Source: Frigoribacterium faeni (GTDB lineage Bacteria > Actinomycetota > Actinomycetes > Actinomycetales > Microbacteriaceae). From it: a stretch of 64,000 nt of DNA. Made by a program: the position numbers and the translations under genes. The DNA lies in NCBI RefSeq assembly GCF_007988805.1, contig NZ_BJUV01000008.1, positions 44,023 to 108,022 of the forward strand. The letters run 5' to 3'. Positions within the stretch are counted from its first letter, which is position 1. The number at the start of each line of letters is the position of its first letter. Positions 29,043 through 36,423 of this stretch are shown here, piece by piece. A model generated the notes under the pieces. The model made no database searches, was not told the DNA's origin, and saw nothing but the letters and a program-made list of their open reading frames with translations.

Positions 29043-29957
29043 TCAGACGCCGCCGTGCAGGCCCGCCACGCGCGTGGCCTCGGCGCGCAGGGAGTCGACG
29101 ACGCGGCGGACGCTCGGGCGCTCGGCGCGGTCGCGGCGCATCAGCGCCGAGACGTACCGGACGGCCCGGATGCTCTCGAGAGGCACCAGGACCATGTCGT
29201 CCCGTGCCTCCTTGGCGGTGAACCGCGGCAGGACGGCGATGCCGAGACCCGACCCGACCAGCGCCTCGGTGACCTTGGTGTCGCTGAACCGCTGCGAGAT
29301 CCGCACCGGGCTGCCCGTCACGCGCTCGATCTCGGTGTAGACCCACTCGAACGGGAACCCGCTCGGCACGCCGATCCAGTTCTCGCCCTCGAGGTCGCCG
29401 GGGGAGAGCGAGGCGCGCCCGGCCAGCCGATGGTCGGCGGGCAGCGCGATGTCGAGGGGCTCGGTCAGCAGCGGCACCGTGATCAGGCCCCGGCCGCGCC
29501 ACGAGCGGCTCTCGGACGAGTGGGCGACGACCACGTCGTGGTCGCCGGCCAGGTCGGCGAACTCGCGGATCGAGGGGTCGTGGTCGGTGGCCGTCACGGT
29601 CAGCCCGGGGGTCTCGGCGACCGTCCGCAGCAGGCCGGGCAGCAGCATCTGGCCCCCGGTCGGGAACGTCGCGAGCGTGACCTCGCCCTGCGGGGTCGCG
29701 ACGAAGTCGTCCCAGACCGCCTGGGCGCGCTCGAGGGCCACCGCGACGTCGGTCGCGGTCTGAGCCAGCACCCGACCCGATCCGGTCAGCACCACGCCCC
29801 GCCCGATGCGCTCCGTGAGTGCGACGCCGGCCTCCTTCTCCAGCACCTTCAGCTGCTGCGAGACCGCGGAGGGGGTGCGGTGCGTGGCGCGCGCGACGGC
29901 GGCGATGCTGCCGCGCTCGGCCAGTTCGCGGAGCAGCTCGAGTCTCTTGACATCCAT
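29043..29957 (-). CDS. LysR-family transcriptional regulator
   Basis: A 304-residue LysR regulator. The N-terminal winged helix-turn-helix (about 1-60) includes RELAERGSIAAVARATHRTPSAVSQQLKVLE. The C-terminal periplasmic-binding-like effector domain starts near 90 (GEVTLATFPTGGQMLLPGLL). The effector is not predictable. ATG 29957 lies six bases after TAGATT (29969-29964), so it appears leaderless. The divergent neighbour is a 40-codon membrane peptide gene, which is a candidate target. Confidence 0.92.
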   Translation of the reverse strand: MDVKRLELLRELAERGSIAAVARATHRTPSAVSQQLKVLEKEAGVALTERIGRGVVLTGSGRVLAQTATDVAVALERAQAVWDDFVATPQGEVTLATFPTGGQMLLPGLLRTVAETPGLTVTATDHDPSIREFADLAGDHDVVVAHSSESRSWRGRGLITVPLLTEPLDIALPADHRLAGRASLSPGDLEGENWIGVPSGFPFEWVYTEIERVTGSPVRISQRFSDTKVTEALVGSGLGIAVLPRFTAKEARDDMVLVPLESIRAVRYVSALMRRDRAERPSVRRVVDSLRAEATRVAGLHGGV

Positions 29958-29963
29958 GTAGTA

Positions 29964-29969
29964 AATCTA
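29964..29969 (-). promoter_or_regulatory. -10 of the LysR regulator gene
   Basis: TAGATT on the minus strand, then TACTAC and the ATG. This is one of the clearest leaderless promoters in the window. Confidence 0.55.
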
Positions 29970-30194
29970 CGGTGTTTCGGTAGCAACGTGAGATTGATCT
30001 ACGTCTTCTCTGGGCGCAGAATAGAGATGTCCTCGGAGCGACCCCATGCGCTCCGGCCCCTCGGTCGACCTGGTCCCGAGGCTCGGGTACCCGCTGGATG
30101 CACAGCGGAACCACCCATCACACACGGCGTCGTCCCGCGCCGTGTCCGCACCATCACAACCGCGCGACGCATCGCGCCGAGAAAGAGAACCACC

Positions 30195-30317
30195 ATGTTC
30201 ACCGGCATCATCGTCCTGGCCATCGCAGCAGTCGTCGGAGTCACCGGCTCGATCGTCTCCGTCGCCCGCGACGGATTCCACGCCATCCCCACCAAGACCT
30301 ACAGCCGCTGGAGCTGA
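30195..30317 (+). CDS. Small single-span membrane peptide
   Basis: Forty residues: a hydrophobic helix (FTGIIVLAIAAVVGVTGSIVSVA) followed by a short polar tail ending in TYSRWS. GAAAGAGAA lies just upstream of ATG 30195, and a strong terminator follows 40 bases after the stop, so it has the parts of a real transcription unit. I do not recognise a family. It sits about 240 bases from the divergent LysR gene, suggesting control by that regulator. It is too short for compositional tests to settle. Confidence 0.55.
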   Translation: MFTGIIVLAIAAVVGVTGSIVSVARDGFHAIPTKTYSRWS

Positions 30318-30357
30318 CTCCGGCGGTCGGTGCCTGAGCGCCGACGCAGTGCAGCCC

Positions 30358-30389
30358 GAGGGGCGTCTCGCATCGACGAGGCGCCCCTC
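30358..30389. terminator. Terminator after the small membrane peptide gene
   Basis: GAGGGGCG (30358-30365) and CGCCCCTC (30382-30389) enclose CTCG/CGAG, giving a long stem ending in TCTCG. It may also stop transcription from mrp on the other strand. Confidence 0.7.
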
Positions 30390-30450
30390 TCGCGTATCCG
30401 GGAGCCTGCAGGAGGCGAGGCGGCGGGCGCGTGCCGTCGCCCCGGCCTGC

Positions 30451-30510
30451 GCCTCAGCCGGCACCTCGGCCGCCGCCTCAGCCGGCTCGCCGGCCGCCGC
30501 CTCAACCGAC
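30451..30510. repeat. 24-bp tandem repeat spanning the mrp stop codon
   Basis: Two full units (30451-30474 and 30475-30498) beginning GCCTCAGCCGGC are followed by a partial third (30499-30510). The mrp stop codon lies in the partial copy, and the corresponding TCA (TGA on the minus strand) is kept in phase in both full copies. It looks like expansion of the gene's 3' end. Confidence 0.75.
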
Positions 30511-31665
30511 GCTGAGGCCGAGCTTCCGACCGGCGAGCCCGCGCTCGCGGACGGCCAACCGGTCGGCGAGCGACTCGATCGCCCGCGCCGCGGGATCGGA
30601 CGGCGCGGCGAGCACCACGGGGGTGCCGGCGTCACCGCCCTCGCGGAGGGCCACGCTGAGCGGGACGCTGGCCAGGACGGTGACGGGCGTGTCCTGGCCC
30701 GACGACAGTCGCCGGGCCGTCTCGGCGCCGCCGCCCGACCCGAAGAGCTCCAGGACCGAGCCGTCGGCCTGCGGCAGTCCGGCCATGTTCTCGACGACGC
30801 CCAGCAGGCGCTGACCCGTCTGACGGGCCACGACGCCGCTCCGCTCGGCCACGTCGGCCGCCGCGGGCTGCGGTGTCGTCACGACGAGCACCTCGGCGTG
30901 GGGGAGCAGCTGGCCGACGGAGATCGCGACGTCCCCGGTGCCGGGCGGCAGGTCGAGCAGCAGCACGTCGAGGTCGCCGAAGTAGACGTCGGTGAGGAAC
31001 TGCTGGATCGTGCGGTGCAGCATGGGGCCCCGCCAGGCGACGGCCGTCGAGGCGTCGTCGACGAACATGCCGATCGAGATGACCTTCACGCCGTGGGCGA
31101 CCGGCGGCAGGATCATGTCGTCGACCTGCGTGGGCTTGACCGAGGCGCCGTCGTCGCCGACCAGACCGAGCAGGCCGGGGATGCTGAAGCCGTACACGTC
31201 GGCGTCGACGATCCCGACGGCCAGCCCGCGGGCCGCGAGGGCCACGGCGAGGTTCGCCGTGACGGTCGACTTGCCGACACCGCCCTTGCCGCTCGTCACC
31301 GCGTAGACCCGCGTCAGCGAGTCGGGTCCGAACTGCATGCCGCGGGCCGCGCGGCCGTCGCGGAGCTTCTCGGTCAGGGCCCGGCGTTCGTCGCGGGTCA
31401 TGACCGTCACGTCGACGGTGACCGCGGTGACGCCCGCCACCGACGCGGTCGCCTGGCGGACGTCGTGCTCGATGGTGTCGGCGGCGGGGCACCCCACGAT
31501 CGTGAGCTTCACGGAGACCGTCGCCGCGCCTCCTCGATCGACCGTGACGTCGCCGATCATGTCGAGCTCGGTCACGGGCTTGCGGATCTCGGGGTCGAGC
31601 ACGCGCGTCAGCGCCTGCCGGACGCCGGCGACGAGGGCGTCCGTCGTCGCGTCGGCGTCAGCCAC
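30502..31665 (-). CDS. mrp: Mrp/NBP35-family iron-sulfur cluster carrier ATPase
   Basis: A 387-residue protein. An N-terminal DUF59/MIP18-like domain (1-90; RVLDPEIRKPVTELDMIGDV) precedes a P-loop ATPase with the deviant Walker A GKGGVGKST (126-134), DADVYGFSIPGLLG, and LLLDLPPGTGDVAISV. It is thought to carry or insert Fe-S clusters. No C-terminal CxxC is visible, as in several actinobacterial members. GTG 31665 overlaps the DUF1003 gene by eight bases. The operon order mgtE-like, DUF1003, mrp resembles Rv1232c-Rv1229c of M. tuberculosis. Confidence 0.92.
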   Translation of the reverse strand: MADADATTDALVAGVRQALTRVLDPEIRKPVTELDMIGDVTVDRGGAATVSVKLTIVGCPAADTIEHDVRQATASVAGVTAVTVDVTVMTRDERRALTEKLRDGRAARGMQFGPDSLTRVYAVTSGKGGVGKSTVTANLAVALAARGLAVGIVDADVYGFSIPGLLGLVGDDGASVKPTQVDDMILPPVAHGVKVISIGMFVDDASTAVAWRGPMLHRTIQQFLTDVYFGDLDVLLLDLPPGTGDVAISVGQLLPHAEVLVVTTPQPAAADVAERSGVVARQTGQRLLGVVENMAGLPQADGSVLELFGSGGGAETARRLSSGQDTPVTVLASVPLSVALREGGDAGTPVVLAAPSDPAARAIESLADRLAVRERGLAGRKLGLSVG

Positions 31666-32239
31666 GGTGGCCGTCGTGTCGCGGATCGCGCCGAGAAGGG
31701 GTCGAGGAGGCGCGGGTCGCGTCCGCCTCGCCGGTCTCGTCGGCGTCGCGGCGGTCCAGCTCGTCGAGCAGCGATCGCAGCTCGGCCCGGATGAAGTCCT
31801 TGCTGGCCATGTCGCGGATGGCGATGCGGAGGGCCACGACCTCGCGCGCGAGGTACTCGGTGTCGGCGAGGTTGCGCTCGGCCCGCTGGCGGTCCTGTTC
31901 GAACTGCACGCGGTCGCGGTCGTCCTGCCGGTTCTGCGCGAGCAGGATCAGCGGCGCCGCGTACGAGGCCTGCAGGGACAGGATGAGGGTCAGCGCGGTG
32001 AAGCCGATCGCGGCGCTGTCGAAGCGCCACGCCTCGGGTGCGGTGCTGTTGAAGATCATCCACGCCACGCAGAACAGCGTCAGCGCGATGAGGAAGTACG
32101 GCGTGCCCATGCCACGGGCGATCGACTCCGTCGCGCGACCGAAGCGGTCGCGGCCGGGGCCGCGGCGGCCGGGCAGCACGCGGGTGCGCAGGCCCTTGGG
32201 GGAGTCGAGGCGGACGGTGCTCCGGTTATCGCGTGCCAT
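31658..32239 (-). CDS. DUF1003 membrane protein
   Basis: A 193-residue protein with two membrane helices (about 47-66 and 77-97), the DUF1003 pattern ALTLFCVAWMIFN and LTLILSLQASYAAPLILLAQNRQDDRDR, then a long coiled-coil-like cytoplasmic helix (about 105-160) and a disordered tail. Function is unknown; the family often lies beside Mg-transporter-like genes, as here. ATG 32239 follows GGAGGA at five bases and overlaps the upstream gene's 3' end by 14 bases. Confidence 0.9.
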   Translation of the reverse strand: MARDNRSTVRLDSPKGLRTRVLPGRRGPGRDRFGRATESIARGMGTPYFLIALTLFCVAWMIFNSTAPEAWRFDSAAIGFTALTLILSLQASYAAPLILLAQNRQDDRDRVQFEQDRQRAERNLADTEYLAREVVALRIAIRDMASKDFIRAELRSLLDELDRRDADETGEADATRASSTPSRRDPRHDGHRG

Positions 32240-33545
32240 CGGTCCTCCTGTTCGGGGTCGTGTTCACGGGAGCGCGTCGGATGCGCGGTCGGGTCCGGTT
32301 GAGGGGCTGGCCGGGGTCCTGGCTGCGCCAGTCGTCGGGGAGCACATGGTCGAGGACGTCGTCGATGGTCACCACCCCGACCAGGCGGTGCGCGGCATCG
32401 ACCACCGGCACGGAGACCAGGTTGTACGTCGCCATGACGCGGGTGACCTCGAGAGCGGTCGCGTCGACGCGGACGGGTTCGAGCTGCTGGTCGAGGAGCG
32501 TGCCGAGCCGCTCGTTCGGCGGGTAGCGCAGCATCCGCTGGAAGTGCACCATGCCGAGGAACCTGCCGGTGGGCGGTTCGTACGGCGGAAGGGTCACGCA
32601 GACCGCCGCTCCGAGCGCGGGCGCCAGCTCGTGCCGCCTGATGAGGGCGAGGCCCTCGGCCACGGTCGCGTCGGCGGAGACGATGACGGGCTCGGTGGTC
32701 ATGAGACCGCCGGCCGTGTCGGCGTCGTAGCTCAGGAGCATCCGCACGTCGTCGGCCTCCTCGGGCTCCATCAGGCCGAGGAGCTCCTCCTTGCGCTCCT
32801 CGCTCAGCTGGGCGATCAGGTCGGCGGCGTCGTCCGGCTGCATCTGGTCGAGCACACCGGCCGCCCGGTGGTCGTCGAGCTGCGCGAAGATCTCGACCTG
32901 CTCGTTCTCGGGCAGCTCCTCGAGGACGTCGGCCAGCCGGTCGTCGGGCAGCTCGGCGGCGACCTCGTGGCGCCGTTCGGGCGTCAGGTCGAGCAGCGTG
33001 TTCGCGAGGTCGGCCGGCACGAGGTCGGAGTAGGCGGCGATGAGGTGCTCGGCGCTCTGCGCCTCGCCCGGGGCGGTCTCCTCGCGGACGTCCTGCCAGG
33101 AGGCGAAGGCCGTGGGGCCCTTGCCGAACGGCGAGGGCGTGGTCTTGGGCTTGCGGAGGAACAGCTGCCCGATCTCCCAGTCGCCCTCGGCGACCTCGTC
33201 CATCGCGACGTCCTCGATCGTGGCGCGGACGCCGTCACGACGCATCGAGACCCTGCGGCCGAGCAGCTCGGCGATGACGCGGGTCTCGCCCCCGCGCTGC
33301 TCGAAGCGGCGCAGCGTGATCAGGCCGTTGGTGATGATCTGGCCCGAGCCGATGCTCGTGACCCGGCCGATGCCGACGAACACGCGTCGCTTGCCGGGGA
33401 CCTCGACGATCAGGCCCACGACGCGCGGCGGCTCGGTGTGCCGGTAGACGACGAGGACGTCGCGGACCTTGCCCACCTTGTCGCCGGCGGGGTCGAAGAC
33501 GGAGCACCCGGCGAGACGGGCGACGAAGACTCTGGTGGCGCTCAC
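32226..33545 (-). CDS. MgtE N-domain/CBS protein without transport domain
   Basis: A 439-residue soluble protein. Residues 1-100 resemble a PRC-barrel-like domain, about 160-270 is the MgtE intracellular superhelical domain (ELPDDRLADVLEELPENEQVEIFAQLDDHRAA... pattern), and about 275-410 is a CBS pair. The membrane-channel domain of MgtE is absent. In MgtE this part senses Mg2+ and adenine nucleotides, so this may be a stand-alone sensor. GTG 33545 follows TAAATT (33557-33552) by six bases: leaderless. It heads the operon with the DUF1003 gene and mrp and is divergent from the stress-protein gene. Confidence 0.88.
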   Translation of the reverse strand: MSATRVFVARLAGCSVFDPAGDKVGKVRDVLVVYRHTEPPRVVGLIVEVPGKRRVFVGIGRVTSIGSGQIITNGLITLRRFEQRGGETRVIAELLGRRVSMRRDGVRATIEDVAMDEVAEGDWEIGQLFLRKPKTTPSPFGKGPTAFASWQDVREETAPGEAQSAEHLIAAYSDLVPADLANTLLDLTPERRHEVAAELPDDRLADVLEELPENEQVEIFAQLDDHRAAGVLDQMQPDDAADLIAQLSEERKEELLGLMEPEEADDVRMLLSYDADTAGGLMTTEPVIVSADATVAEGLALIRRHELAPALGAAVCVTLPPYEPPTGRFLGMVHFQRMLRYPPNERLGTLLDQQLEPVRVDATALEVTRVMATYNLVSVPVVDAAHRLVGVVTIDDVLDHVLPDDWRSQDPGQPLNRTRPRIRRAPVNTTPNRRTDGTR

Positions 33546-33551
33546 GCGTCC

Positions 33552-33587
33552 AATTTAGTCTCTCGCGCAGGGCGCCCCGTGTTTAAT
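33552..33587. promoter_or_regulatory. Divergent leaderless promoters of the mgtE-like and stress-protein genes
   Basis: TAAATT on the minus strand (33557-33552) serves GTG 33545. TTTAAT on the plus strand (33582-33587) serves ATG 33594. The two -10 elements are 24 bases apart, so RNA polymerases would compete. Confidence 0.55.
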
Positions 33588-33593
33588 GGGTGC

Positions 33594-34091
33594 ATGACCA
33601 ACCCGAGCCCCCTGGGTCGCCGCGCCCGACCGGTGCCGACGGTGCCCAAGGGCGACGTGCTCGGCACGTACGACAGCTACCCCGAGGCCCAGGCCGTCGT
33701 CGAGCGTCTGTCGCACGCCGAGTTCCCGATCAAGCAGCTCGCCATCATCGGCAACGACCTCACCACCGTCGAGCGCGTGACGGGGCGTCTCACCTACGGC
33801 AGGGCCGCGCTGGCGGGCGCCGTGACGGGCCTCTGGCTGGGGGTCTTCTTCGGCCTCGTCATGCTCGTCTTCTCGCCGACCACGGTGACGATCACCACGG
33901 TCGTCGCCGCGGCCCTCATCGGGGCCGGCTTCGGCATGCTCTACGGCATCGCGAGCTTCGCCGTCAGCCGCCGTCGTCGAGACTTCACGTCGACCCACCA
34001 GGTCCTCGCCACGAACTACCAGATCGTCGTCGACGCGGGCCTGTCGGCGCGCGCCCACGAGATCCTCTCGCGACCCGACCAGAAGCGCTGA
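33594..34091 (+). CDS. General-stress-type membrane protein (Rv1234-like)
   Basis: A 165-residue protein. The N-terminal part (about 22-60) resembles the GsiB/YflT-like general stress domain: VLGTYDSYPEAQAVVERLSHAEFPIKQLAIIGNDL. Two closely spaced Gly/Ala-rich membrane helices follow (about 72-93 and 100-122), then a basic turn and a cytoplasmic tail. The function is unknown. It is leaderless by its TTTAAT -10. Its stop shares one base with the next gene's ATG (TGATG), so the two are probably co-translated. Confidence 0.85.
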   Translation: MTNPSPLGRRARPVPTVPKGDVLGTYDSYPEAQAVVERLSHAEFPIKQLAIIGNDLTTVERVTGRLTYGRAALAGAVTGLWLGVFFGLVMLVFSPTTVTITTVVAAALIGAGFGMLYGIASFAVSRRRRDFTSTHQVLATNYQIVVDAGLSARAHEILSRPDQKR

Positions 34092-34693
34092 TGATCGACC
34101 GACGGGTGCGGTTCCTCCGCGGCTGGCTCACCGCCGGCTTCTCCGTCGTCGTCGCCGCCTTCTCGCACGTGGCCGGCGGCGGCGCCGAGCCGGGCCTCCT
34201 CGGGGTCGGGCTCGCCGTCGCGTTCGCCGTCCCGGTCTGCATCGCCCTCGCGGGGCGGCGGCTGTCGACCGCCCGCATCGCCCTGTCCGTCGTCCTGAGC
34301 CAGGTCGCCTTCCACCTGCTGTTCTCGCTCGGGTCGGCGGTGCCCGCGGGAGCGACGGCGACCGGAGGGCACCACTCGCCGCTGATCGTCTCGGCGGCCG
34401 CGGCGGCGGGCTCGTCGCCCGCCATGCACATGGCCGGGCCCGTCATGTGGCTCGCCCACGGGGTCGCCGCGCTGCTCACCGTCGTCGGGCTGGTCCGGGG
34501 ACATCGAGTCGTCGCCTCTCTCCTCCGCATCGCCTCGCGGCGGGCCGCCGTGGCCCGCCGTCTCGTCGAGAGGGTCGTCGTCCTCTCCCCGGAGGCGCGC
34601 CTCCCTCCCCCCACCGCCTCGCCCGGGCTGCGTCCCGCCCCGCTGCGGTTCCTCCGCGCGAGTCCCCGGCGCGGACCGCCCCTGTCCGTCTGA
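34091..34693 (+). CDS. Membrane protein of the copper-associated cluster (putative)
   Basis: A 200-residue protein with four hydrophobic helices (about 9-28, 33-52, 60-80, 108-138) and metal-ligand-rich loops (GGHHSP, PAMHMAGPVMW). The C-terminal 50 residues are Arg/Pro-rich and cytoplasmic. I do not recognise a named family, but similar His/Met-rich membrane proteins accompany ycnI and copC genes in actinobacteria, and those two genes follow directly. A role in copper handling is inferred from context and residues only. The start overlaps the preceding stop by one base. Confidence 0.6.
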   Translation: MIDRRVRFLRGWLTAGFSVVVAAFSHVAGGGAEPGLLGVGLAVAFAVPVCIALAGRRLSTARIALSVVLSQVAFHLLFSLGSAVPAGATATGGHHSPLIVSAAAAAGSSPAMHMAGPVMWLAHGVAALLTVVGLVRGHRVVASLLRIASRRAAVARRLVERVVVLSPEARLPPPTASPGLRPAPLRFLRASPRRGPPLSV

Positions 34694-34799
34694 TCCCGAG
34701 CGTCGCCCACCCGGCGGCGCGTCCCGTCGTGCCCGCGCCCGTGGCACGACGGCCCCTCAGACCACGGTCGCCCTGCGCGACCGAGAACAGGACCATCCC

Positions 34800-35564
34800 G
34801 TGAAGAAGACCTCCCTCGCCCTCCGAGCAGGCGCCGCGCTCGGCGCCGCCACCCTGCTGGCCGTCGCCGCGCCTCTGGCCGCCTCGGCGCACGTGCACGT
34901 CGAGCCGGGCCAGGCCGAAGCCGGCTCGTACTCGACCCTGACCTTCAAGGTCCCCAACGAGTCGGCGGATGCCGGCACGGTCGCATTCGTCGTCGACCTG
35001 CCGACCGACACCCCCTTCACCTCGGTGTCGTACCAGCCCCTGCCGGGCTGGACGGCCGAGGTCGCGACCGGCGCTCTGCCCGAGCCCGTCGAGATCGACG
35101 GCGCCACCGTCTCGGAGGCGCCGCTCACCGTCACCTGGACGGCCGACGAGGGCACCGAGATCGCCCCCGGCCAGTTCCAGCAGTTCGTGATCTCGGCCGG
35201 CGCCGTGCCCGACACCGGGTCGGTCGTGCTGCCCGCGCACCAGCGCTACAGCGACGGCACGGTCGTCGACTGGGACGAGCCGACCCCGGCGTCGGGCGAC
35301 GAGCCCGAGAACCCCGCCCCGACGCTCTACGTGAACGACACCCCGCCCGACGAGGGCCACGCCCACGAGTCGGACGACGCCGCGGTGGCGGCCGGCGGCG
35401 ACTCGGCCCCGGCGGACGACGGATCCTCGTCGGTGGCCGTCGCCTTCGGCATCGGGGGGCTCGCGCTCGGCGCCGTCGCCCTCGTCGTCAGCGTCGTGGC
35501 CCTGACCCGGCGTCCTCGTCCCTCGGCAGCAGGCCGCTCCGCCGACGACCGGTCCGGACGATGA
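34800..35564 (+). CDS. YcnI-family copper-binding protein
   Basis: A 254-residue exported protein. The signal peptide ends at SASA, leaving mature HVHVEPGQAEAG: the N-terminal histidine that binds Cu(II) in DUF1775/YcnI proteins. The DUF1775 domain occupies about 32-165 and includes FKVPNESADAGT, FTSVSYQPLPGWTAEV and the tryptophan ligand region VTWTADEG. A His/Asp-rich linker (DEGHAHESDD) leads to one C-terminal membrane helix (about 212-235). GTG 34800 has a weak AGGACC site. Its stop overlaps the CopC gene (ATGA). Confidence 0.9.
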   Translation: MKKTSLALRAGAALGAATLLAVAAPLAASAHVHVEPGQAEAGSYSTLTFKVPNESADAGTVAFVVDLPTDTPFTSVSYQPLPGWTAEVATGALPEPVEIDGATVSEAPLTVTWTADEGTEIAPGQFQQFVISAGAVPDTGSVVLPAHQRYSDGTVVDWDEPTPASGDEPENPAPTLYVNDTPPDEGHAHESDDAAVAAGGDSAPADDGSSSVAVAFGIGGLALGAVALVVSVVALTRRPRPSAAGRSADDRSGR

Positions 35565-36319
35565 GCCGCGTCGCGGCACCCGGGCGGTCGCGTGACCGGG
35601 TCCTCCGTCGGTCGGCTCTCGCTACGGTGGGCGCAGTCGGCCTGGGGGCGATGGTCCTCGTGCCCGCCCTGGGCGCCTCCGCTCACGACTACGTCCTGTC
35701 CAGCACGCCGGCGCAGGGGTCGACCGTGACGACCGCCCTCGACGAGGTGTCGGTCACCTTCAGCGATCTCGTGCTCGACCTCTCGGGAACGGGCTCGTCG
35801 AACGTCCTCGAGGTGACCGACGCCTCCGGCCGTCATTTCGAGGACGGCTGCTCGACGTCGGACGGGCCCGTCCTCAGCACCGGGGTGGCCCTGGGAGGCG
35901 CGGGGGACTACACGATGACCTACCAGGCGGTCTCCGCCGACGGCCACACCGTCTCAAACGCCTTGTCGTTCGTCTACCAGCCGCCCGCCGACACCGTCGC
36001 GGCGGAGGGCGCCTCCGAGCGGCCGACCTGCGACCCCTCGGGAGGCGCGACCGACGGAGCCGCCGACGGCACCGAGACGGCGACCGCGACACCGGACCCC
36101 GAGCAGACCGTCGTGCCCGGCGCCTCCGCCGAGCCCTCGGCCGCGACGACGGCTGCCGCCGCCGACGGCGACGGGACCGACCTGGGGCTGGTCATCGGGA
36201 TCGGGATCGGCATCGTGGTCGTGGCCCTCGGGGCGGTCGCCGTGGTGCTCGTCACCAGTCGCCGACGGCCTGCCGGCGACGACGAGAGCGATGAGGGCGG
36301 GGGAGATCCCCGCCCCTGA
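35561..36319 (+). CDS. CopC-domain copper-binding protein
   Basis: A 252-residue exported protein. The N-terminus carries twin arginines (VLRRSALATVGAVG) and a signal peptide ending in ASA, so mature CopC would begin HDYVLSSTPAQGS with the His1 copper ligand. The domain runs to about 140 and includes VTFSDLV and the conserved YTMTYQAVSADGHTVSNALSFVY with the second histidine. A long Thr/Ala/Asp-rich linker and a single membrane helix (about 207-230) follow. No CopD domain is fused, unlike YcnJ. It shares an operon with ycnI, probably giving copper scavenging or tolerance outside the membrane. Confidence 0.9.
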   Translation: MSRVAAPGRSRDRVLRRSALATVGAVGLGAMVLVPALGASAHDYVLSSTPAQGSTVTTALDEVSVTFSDLVLDLSGTGSSNVLEVTDASGRHFEDGCSTSDGPVLSTGVALGGAGDYTMTYQAVSADGHTVSNALSFVYQPPADTVAAEGASERPTCDPSGGATDGAADGTETATATPDPEQTVVPGASAEPSAATTAAAADGDGTDLGLVIGIGIGIVVVALGAVAVVLVTSRRRPAGDDESDEGGGDPRP

Positions 36320-36349
36320 GCCGCCGGGCTCGACTCGTCACGTGGAGTG

Positions 36350-36400
36350 ACGGAAGGGGCCCGAGCCGCGCGGGATGCGTGCGGCTCGGGCCCCTTCCGT
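36350..36400. terminator. Bidirectional terminator, 20-bp perfect stem
   Basis: Bases 36350-36369 and 36381-36400 are exact inverted copies with an 11-base loop, core GGAAGGGGCCCGAGCC. It closes the CopC gene from the left and the aminopeptidase P gene from the right. Confidence 0.85.
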
Positions 36401-36423
36401 GTCGCGGACCGGAGGCGGAGGCG

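Noticed and set aside
30451..30510. 24-bp repeats as a CRISPR or transposon end
   Set aside because: No spacers, no inverted termini and no cas or transposase gene nearby; simple tandem duplication.
30046..31794. Plus-strand open frame of about 580 codons across the mrp region
   Set aside because: It is antisense to mrp and DUF1003, both with clear family motifs and a coupled operon layout.
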